DNA from: Longimicrobiales bacterium | Lineage (GTDB): Bacteria > Gemmatimonadota > Gemmatimonadetes > Longimicrobiales > Gaopeijiaceae | Direction of reading: 5' to 3' | Assembly (NCBI GenBank): GCA_028280205.1 | Contig: JANQME010000380.1 | Location: 1 to 11,814, forward strand | DNA length: 11,814 nt | Part shown: positions 7,433-11,814 of the stretch, piece by piece | Position numbering within the stretch: position 1 is the stretch's first letter | How the letters are laid out: each line of letters opens with the position of its first letter | Program-made: the position numbers and the translations under genes | The notes under the pieces: generated by a model | Database searches by the model: none | The model's input: the letters and a program-made list of their open reading frames with translations, nothing else | What the model was told of the DNA's origin: nothing

Positions 7433-8740
7433 TCACGAGGTGGGTCCGAGCCGGAGCTCGAGCTGCCGGTCGGGGTGGAAATGCCGCTCGGCCAGCCGGG
7501 TCACGTCGTCCGTCGTCACGGCGTCGATCCGGCGCACGAGCTCGTCCAGACTCAGGAAGGGCTCGTCGTGGAGCGCCGAGGAGGCGAGTCGATGGAGCCG
7601 CGATCCGGTCGACTCGAGCGAGAGCATGACCTGGCCCTTCACCTGCTGCCGGACGCGGTCCAGCTCCTCCGGCGCGAGTCCCTCCCGGGCGACCCGCTCC
7701 AGCTCGACGCGGACGGCATCCGAAGCGGCCTCCGCCGACCCCGGCCGCGTCCCGACGTAGACGCCCACCAGCCCGGCCGCTCCGTAGAAGCTCTGGTAGG
7801 TGAAGACCGCATAGCACAGACCCAGCTCCTCGCGCACCCGCTGGAACAGCCGCGAGCTCATCCCGCCGCCCAGAGCCGCGGTGAGGAGAACGACGGCGAA
7901 GCGGTCCGGATCGGCGTGGGCCGGCGCCTCCGCGCCGAACACGATGTGCGTCTGGGCCGTGTCCCGATCGACGACCTCGAGCCCCGTCGCGGTCCGCCGG
8001 GGAGGCGCGACCGGCTCGGACGCTCGCCCGGTCGACACGCGCCCGAAGCGCCCCTCCACCTCCGTCACGAACGACTCGTGATCCACGTTTCCGGCCGCGG
8101 CGACGAGCATGTTGGCGCCGACGTATCGCTCGGCGTGGAGCGCGCGCAGCGTCTCCGCTCGCATCGCCGAAACCGATGCCTTCGTGCCGAGGATCGACAT
8201 GCCGTAGGGATGGCCCGCCCAGAGTCGCTCGCCGTGCAGCTCGAAGACCAGATCGTCCGGCGTGTCCTCGACCTGTGCGATCTCCTCCAGGATGACCTCG
8301 CGCTCCAGGGCCAGGTCGTCGGCCTCGAGTTTCGGCGCCAGCACGAGATCCGACAGCACGTCGAGCGCCACGGGCAGATCCTCGTCGAGCACGCGCGCCT
8401 GATACGACGTGTGCTCACGGCTCGTGTACGCGTCCAGCGAGCCGCCCAGCGACTCCAGCGACTCCGCGATCGCCCGCGCGGTACGGCGCTCGGTGCCCTT
8501 GAACACCATGTGCTCCAGGAGATGACTCACGCCGGTGGTCTCGGGGGTCTCGTGCGCCGAACCCTGTCGGATCCACACGCCGGCGGCCGCGGAGCGGACG
8601 CCGGGCATGTGCTCCGAGCGGACGATCACGCCGTTGTCCAGGCGCGTCTCGCGCAGACCTTCGGGCCGCTCGGCTGCCGTCTCGACCGTCTCGGAAACCG
8701 CGGAGGGCACAGGCGCCTGCCCGTGCCCTCCCGTATTCAT
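7433..8740 (-). CDS. M16-family zinc metallopeptidase
   Basis: An insulinase/mitochondrial-processing-peptidase-type protein of about 435 residues, the usual length of the single-subunit bacterial group often encoded beside pnp (MlpA/YmxG in Bacillus, PepR in Mycobacterium). The inverted zinc motif HLLEH is at 73-77 (ligands His73 and His77, catalytic Glu76), and the third ligand is probably Glu153 in REVILEEIAQ. The second, inactive-fold half carries GGGMSSRLFQ (about 292-301) followed by REELGLCY, typical of the C-terminal domain. Its substrate is unknown. The start is uncertain: ATG 8738-8740 has only a distant GAGG. An in-frame GTG at 8786-8788 inside the pnp end would add 16 residues. 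Family similarity begins near LRETRLDNG (about residue 29), so the shorter form is preferred. Confidence 0.93.
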   Translation of the reverse strand: MNTGGHGQAPVPSAVSETVETAAERPEGLRETRLDNGVIVRSEHMPGVRSAAAGVWIRQGSAHETPETTGVSHLLEHMVFKGTERRTARAIAESLESLGGSLDAYTSREHTSYQARVLDEDLPVALDVLSDLVLAPKLEADDLALEREVILEEIAQVEDTPDDLVFELHGERLWAGHPYGMSILGTKASVSAMRAETLRALHAERYVGANMLVAAAGNVDHESFVTEVEGRFGRVSTGRASEPVAPPRRTATGLEVVDRDTAQTHIVFGAEAPAHADPDRFAVVLLTAALGGGMSSRLFQRVREELGLCYAVFTYQSFYGAAGLVGVYVGTRPGSAEAASDAVRVELERVAREGLAPEELDRVRQQVKGQVMLSLESTGSRLHRLASSALHDEPFLSLDELVRRIDAVTTDDVTRLAERHFHPDRQLELRLGPTS

Positions 8741-8768
8741 GCCGCGCACGCGTGCCTCGCCCGGCGGG

Positions 8769-10907
8769 CTACGCCTCGCCGGCGTCACCGGACGCCCCCG
8801 CCCCCACCGTCTCGGCCTCTTCGGCCATCGCGGCGCGACGCGACAGGCGCAGACGGCCCTTCTCGTCGATGGAGAGGAGCTTCACCCGGACGATGTCGCC
8901 CTTCTTGACGACGTCCTCCGTCTTCTCCGTGCGCTGCTCCTGCAGCTCGGAGATGTGGCACAGCCCTTCGGTGCCCGGCATGATCTCGACGAACGCACCG
9001 AACGAGGTGGTGTTCTTGACCGGCCCCTCGTAGATGCGGCCGACCTCGGGGTCCTTCACGATCGCCTCGATCATCTCGCGGGCCCTCGAGCCCGCCTCGC
9101 CGGAGACGGCGGCGATCTTCACGATCCCGGAGTCGTCGATATCGATCTGCGCGCCGGACTCCTCCTGAATGGCGCGGATCGTCTTGCCCTTCGGTCCGAT
9201 GACCTCGCCGATCTTCTCCGGGTTGATCTGGATCGACACGATGCGCGGGGCCCAGTCGGAGAGCTCGTCGCGATGACTGTCGATCGCCTTGTCCATCTGG
9301 TCGAGGATGTGCATGCGGCCCTTGTTGGCCCGCTCCAGCGCCTCCTCGAGGATGTCCACGGTGAGCCCCTCGATCTTGATGTCCATCTGGATCGAGGTGA
9401 CGCCCGCACGGGTCCCGGCGACCTTGAAGTCCATGTCGCCGAGCGCGTCTTCGAGGCCGAGGATGTCGGTCAGGATCGCGACGTCGTCGCCTTCCTTGAT
9501 CAGCCCCATCGCCACGCCGGCGCACGCCGCCTTGATCGGCACACCCGCGTCCATGAGCGAGAGCGAGGAGCCGCACACCGTCGCCATCGAGGAAGACCCG
9601 TTCGACTCGAGGATGTCCGAGACAATGCGGATCGTGTACGGAAAGTCGTCGTACGCCGGCAGGAGGGGCTGGATCGCCCGCTCCGCCAGATTTCCGTGTC
9701 CGATCTCGCGACGGGAGGTGCCCCGATACGGGCGCGCCTCCCCGACCGAGAAGGGCGGGAAGTTGTAGTGGAGCATGAACGACTTCGTGATCTCTTCGCG
9801 CGTGTCGATCGAGTCGATGCGCTGCTCGTCGCGCGCCGTGCCCAGCGTGACCGCGGCGAGCGCCTGCGTCTGACCGCGGGTGAAGAGCGCAGAGCCGTGC
9901 GTGCGTGGAAGCACTCCGACCTCGCACGAGATGGACCGGATGTCGTCCAGGCCGCGGCCGTCGGCCCGCTCGCCCTTCTCCAGGATCTGGCGTCGCATCG
10001 TCTTCTTCTCGATGCCACGCAGGATCTCGCTCACGTCCTTCTCGTGCTCGGCGTACTCCTCGTCCTCGTCGACGAGCGTGGCGATCACGTCCTCGGTGAC
10101 CGCGGCCATCGCCTGCGAGCGCTCCTGCTTGTCGTGCAGCCCGAGCGCCTCGGCGACCTTCCCGGCTGCCAAGCCCTCGACCTTCTCCTTCAGATCGCCG
10201 TCGGGCTCCACGGGGGACCACTCCATGTCGGGGACGCGGTGGCCCTCGAGGAACTCGTCCTGGAGCGCACACAGCTCCTTGATGGCGTCGTGCGCGACTT
10301 GCAGCCCTTCGAGGATCTCGTCCTCCGGAACCTCGAGGGCACCGCCCTCCACCATCGTGATGGCCTCCGACGACCCCGCCACGACGATGTCCAGATCCGA
10401 GTACTCGAGCTGCTGGAAGGTCGGGTTGACCACCCAGTTGCCCTGGATACGCCCGAGGCGCACCGAGGCCACCGTCGTGTTGAACGGGACCTTCGACATG
10501 TTGAGCGCAACGGACCCGCCGATCAGCGCGAGCACGTCGGCGTCGTTCTCCTGGTCGGCCGACAGGATGAAGCACGCGACCTGGGTCTCGTGCATGAAGC
10601 CGTCCGGAAAGAGCGGCCGAATGGGCCGGTCGATCTGACGGGCCGCGAGGATCTCCTTCTCGCCCGGCCGGCCTTCGCGCTTGAAGAAGCCGCCCGGGAT
10701 CTTCCCGGCTGCGTACGACTTCTCGCGGTACTCGACCGTGAGCGGGAAGAAGGGGAGGTGCGTGGGATTGTCCTGAACGGTGACCGCGCACAGCACGACC
10801 GTCTCGCCGTACTGCACGAGGCATGCGCCCTGCGCCAGCTTGGCCATGCGGCCGATCTCGAGCGACAGGGTGCGTCCCGCGAAGGGACGCTCCAACCTCT
10901 GAATCAT
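8769..10907 (-). CDS. pnp: Polynucleotide phosphorylase
   Basis: PNPase degrades RNA 3' to 5' with phosphate and can also add tails; it acts as a trimer, often in a degradosome. At 712 residues it is full length: first RNase PH domain (about 1-145), helical linker (about 240-310), second catalytic RNase PH domain (about 315-545) with the phosphate-binding GSSS at 437-440 and Asp487/Asp493 at the catalytic positions. Next come a KH domain with the GPKG loop at 571-574 and an S1 domain (about 621-690). The tail is short, acidic and Ala/Gly-rich. The start ATG at 10905-10907 gives the standard MIQRLERPFAGR, and only a weak GTGA-type ribosome binding site precedes it. It lies 279 bases after rpsO. 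In other bacteria PNPase represses its own leader; that is family knowledge, not shown here. Confidence 0.98.
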   Translation of the reverse strand: MIQRLERPFAGRTLSLEIGRMAKLAQGACLVQYGETVVLCAVTVQDNPTHLPFFPLTVEYREKSYAAGKIPGGFFKREGRPGEKEILAARQIDRPIRPLFPDGFMHETQVACFILSADQENDADVLALIGGSVALNMSKVPFNTTVASVRLGRIQGNWVVNPTFQQLEYSDLDIVVAGSSEAITMVEGGALEVPEDEILEGLQVAHDAIKELCALQDEFLEGHRVPDMEWSPVEPDGDLKEKVEGLAAGKVAEALGLHDKQERSQAMAAVTEDVIATLVDEDEEYAEHEKDVSEILRGIEKKTMRRQILEKGERADGRGLDDIRSISCEVGVLPRTHGSALFTRGQTQALAAVTLGTARDEQRIDSIDTREEITKSFMLHYNFPPFSVGEARPYRGTSRREIGHGNLAERAIQPLLPAYDDFPYTIRIVSDILESNGSSSMATVCGSSLSLMDAGVPIKAACAGVAMGLIKEGDDVAILTDILGLEDALGDMDFKVAGTRAGVTSIQMDIKIEGLTVDILEEALERANKGRMHILDQMDKAIDSHRDELSDWAPRIVSIQINPEKIGEVIGPKGKTIRAIQEESGAQIDIDDSGIVKIAAVSGEAGSRAREMIEAIVKDPEVGRIYEGPVKNTTSFGAFVEIMPGTEGLCHISELQEQRTEKTEDVVKKGDIVRVKLLSIDEKGRLRLSRRAAMAEEAETVGAGASGDAGEA

Positions 10908-10926
10908 GTGTTTCTCACTTCGTTGC

Positions 10927-10947
10927 GGCCGGAGCTCTTCCCCGGCC
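10927..10947 (-). promoter_or_regulatory. Stem-loop in the pnp leader just upstream of the start
   Basis: The minus strand has arms GGCCGG and CCGGCC (six perfect G-C pairs) with a nine-base loop, ending 19 bases before the pnp ATG. No T-run follows, so it is not an intrinsic terminator. Its position fits a translation-control or RNase-processing element of the kind known for pnp in enterics. Function is inferred from position alone. Confidence 0.4.
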
Positions 10948-11142
10948 AGGGATCAGATGCCGAAGTGATGCGGGATTCGGAGGAGAGAGCGACCGCCGCC
11001 GAGGTGCGGGCCCGCGGAGCGCATCCGCGTCGCCCACGACTCGTTGTCGCAGCCATGTTGTAGGCCGTCTCCCACCCGAGGCGCGCACGCTTCGGCGGAA
11101 TGGCCGATCGGGCCACGCGATCATGGTCCGGTCGGGTCCTGC
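10948..11142 (-). other. Remainder of the rpsO-pnp intergenic region with further dyads
   Basis: This is leader or spacer DNA with no convincing gene. Small inverted repeats are visible: TGGCC/GGCCA with a five-base loop (11101-11115), GCGGA/TCCGC with a five-base loop (11014-11028) and the ten-base palindrome GCGGGCCCGC (11006-11015). Dyads of this size arise often in GC-rich DNA. I found no good promoter; TACAAC on the minus strand near 11060 resembles a -10 element but has no -35 partner. A 50-codon frame (10904-11056) is discussed among the findings. Confidence 0.35.
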
Positions 11143-11175
11143 AGAAAGACGGCTCCGGCCCCACACGGGCAGGAG
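11143..11175 (-). terminator. Probable intrinsic terminator or attenuator after rpsO
   Basis: Eleven bases after the rpsO stop codon the minus strand forms a GC-rich hairpin. The outer arms CTCC/GGAG and inner arms GCCC/GGGC are separated by one mismatched pair, around a five-base loop (11153-11175). Three bases later comes the pyrimidine tract TCTTTCT (11143-11149). The tract is interrupted by C, so termination may be partial, letting some transcription continue into pnp. Escherichia coli also has a hairpin terminator between rpsO and pnp. Confidence 0.5.
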
Positions 11176-11186
11176 ACGCCGGGTGA

Positions 11187-11447
11187 TCAGTGACGCAGAC
11201 CGAGATCCGCGATGAGCTCACGGTACCGCTCGACGTCCTTGTTGCGGACGTACTCGAGGAGCCGGCGCCGGCGGCCCACCATCTTGAGGAGTCCCTGCCG
11301 GGAGTGATGGTCTCCCCGGTGCTCGTCGAAGTGGGTCCGGAGGTCGTTGATCCGGGCCGTGAGGATCGCGATCTGCACTGCGGCGCTGCCACGATCGTTC
11401 TCGTGGAGCTGGTACTTCTTGATGATGTCTTCCTTGACGATCGCCAT
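11187..11447 (-). CDS. rpsO: 30S ribosomal protein S15
   Basis: S15 binds 16S rRNA early in assembly of the 30S platform. The 86-residue product is close to the usual 88-89 and is almost entirely helical. The family core is clear: GSAAVQIAILTARI (about 20-33), then LRTHFDEHRGDHHSR (36-50) and GRRRRLLEYVR (58-68); the H-x6-DHHSR region contacts rRNA. The start is ATG at 11445-11447 (MAIVKEDI) with GGAGG ten bases upstream. An in-frame start 22 codons earlier is rejected because its extra residues are not S15-like. S15 often represses its own mRNA, and the leader here is long enough for that, but no known S15 leader fold could be recognised. It lies between ribF and pnp, a conserved arrangement. 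Confidence 0.98.
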   Translation of the reverse strand: MAIVKEDIIKKYQLHENDRGSAAVQIAILTARINDLRTHFDEHRGDHHSRQGLLKMVGRRRRLLEYVRNKDVERYRELIADLGLRH

Positions 11448-11592
11448 CGGCGTCGTGCCTCCGCGAGAGTCGTTTGCTGCAAGGGAAGCGGTCGTAGGCC
11501 GCCCGAGGGGCAAGCCCGTCTCTGGTCAGCCTGAAAAGGTAGGGAAAGGGTGCTGGACCGTCTACGGCTTCGGGGGTGATGGGTCAGACCCG
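11448..11592 (-). promoter_or_regulatory. rpsO leader and upstream region
   Basis: These 145 bases separate the ribF stop from rpsO. GGAGG (11458-11462) is a strong ribosome binding site ten bases before the ATG. Possible promoter elements are weak and compete. CTGACC (11582-11587) is followed after 17 bases by TAGACG (11559-11564). Alternatively TAGACG acts as -35, with TACCTT (11536-11541) 17 bases on. CGTAG (11562-11566) can pair with CTACG (11493-11497), and the neighbouring CGGTC (11556-11560) with GACCG (11489-11493). The order of the segments prevents one continuous helix, so only alternative pairings are possible. Confidence 0.35.
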
Positions 11593-11597
11593 TCACC
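11575..11597 (-). terminator. Inverted repeat spanning the ribF stop codon
   Basis: The minus strand reads GGTGA, a C, GGGT, loop CTG, ACCC, an A, then TCACC. That is nine base pairs interrupted by one C-A mismatch, and the TGA stop of ribF lies inside the left arm. No T-run follows, so classic intrinsic termination is unlikely; it could be a weak terminator or 3'-end stabiliser, or a chance dyad. Confidence 0.3.
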
Positions 11598-11814
11598 GGA
11601 GGCGGCCGACGGCCTCCCGCGCCCGCTCGACGTCGACACGGATCTGGCTCACCAGCGCATCGACCGTCGTGAACGGCTCGACGCCGCGCAGCCGCTCGAC
11701 GAAGTCGACCCGGACCTCCTCGCCGTAGATGTCCTCGTCGAAGTCGATGAGGTGCAGCTCGATCGACGGAGGCGATCCCTTGAACGTCGGTCGAGGGCCC
11801 ACGTGCAGCGCTCC
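11593..11814 (-). CDS. ribF: Riboflavin kinase/FAD synthetase, C-terminal part (partial)
   Basis: Only the last 73 codons are in the window; the gene enters from the right edge. They belong to the riboflavin kinase domain of the bifunctional RibF, which phosphorylates riboflavin to FMN; the absent N-terminal domain makes FAD. Visible hallmarks are the GxRPTF motif (VGPRPTF) close to the edge, then ELHLIDFDEDIYG, in which the first Glu matches the kinase catalytic Glu, and the terminal helix with RVDFVERLRGVEPF and LVSQIRVDVERAR. The reading frame continues unbroken through the edge (GALH precedes VGPRPTF), so a GTG at 11800-11802 is internal and not a start. Position before rpsO-pnp agrees with the common ribF-rpsO order. 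Confidence 0.95.
   Translation of the reverse strand, partial: GALHVGPRPTFKGSPPSIELHLIDFDEDIYGEEVRVDFVERLRGVEPFTTVDALVSQIRVDVERAREAVGRLR

Noticed and set aside
3845..7629. Other long plus-strand frames opposite mreC, mreB, dut and ald
   Set aside because: They are antisense to well-supported genes, have no recognisable domains, and several overlap one another in different frames.
8535..11063. An 842-codon open frame on the plus strand opposite pnp
   Set aside because: It is an antisense shadow of pnp and the start of the M16 gene. Its length comes from the scarcity of stop codons in GC-rich DNA and its composition is low in normal protein features.
11448..11513. Longer S15 start 22 codons upstream
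   Set aside because: The extra residues are not S15-like and would cover the strong GGAGG ribosome binding site of the standard start.
1..11814. Search for CRISPR arrays, insertion sequences, tRNAs, rRNAs, toxin-antitoxin pairs and defence genes
   Set aside because: No repeat-spacer pattern, transposase, terminal repeats or structural RNA was seen. Every stretch longer than about 300 bases is occupied by a recognised gene.

Overview
The window is GC-rich (roughly two thirds G+C by eye). Every gene I can support lies on the minus strand, so the transcriptional order runs from the right edge to the left. It is a housekeeping chromosomal region, with no mobile element, CRISPR array, tRNA, rRNA or sign of recent transfer. 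The content is universal and does not fix the taxon. The codon use and gene order fit a high-GC rod-shaped bacterium outside the classical Proteobacteria, and my best guess is Gemmatimonadota or a relative. That is inference from general impression, not from a marker I could test.

Right part (11814 to about 7400): the C-terminal end of ribF (riboflavin kinase/FAD synthetase) is followed by rpsO (ribosomal protein S15), pnp (polynucleotide phosphorylase) and an M16-family zinc peptidase. This ribF-rpsO-pnp-M16 order recurs in Firmicutes and Actinobacteria. The ribF-rpsO and rpsO-pnp gaps hold several inverted repeats that could be terminators, processing signals or leader elements. They are the least explained DNA in the window.

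Middle part (about 7400 to 5800): ald (alanine dehydrogenase) and dut (dUTPase) follow in the same direction. Ald stops one base before the GTG start of dut, so the two are probably translated from one message.

Left part (about 5800 to 107): mreB, mreC, mreD, mrdA (PBP2) and rodA form a complete rod-shape and elongasome operon. MreC/MreD, MreD/PBP2 and PBP2/RodA overlap by four bases each (ATGA, GTGA, ATGA). MreB filaments, with MreC and MreD, position and activate the RodA glycosyltransferase and PBP2 transpeptidase pair that inserts side-wall peptidoglycan. A relatively AT-rich 73-base gap before mreB is the likeliest place for its promoter.

I looked for an undescribed system and do not see one. 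The findings are modest: RNA structure candidates, start-codon questions and gene-order points.
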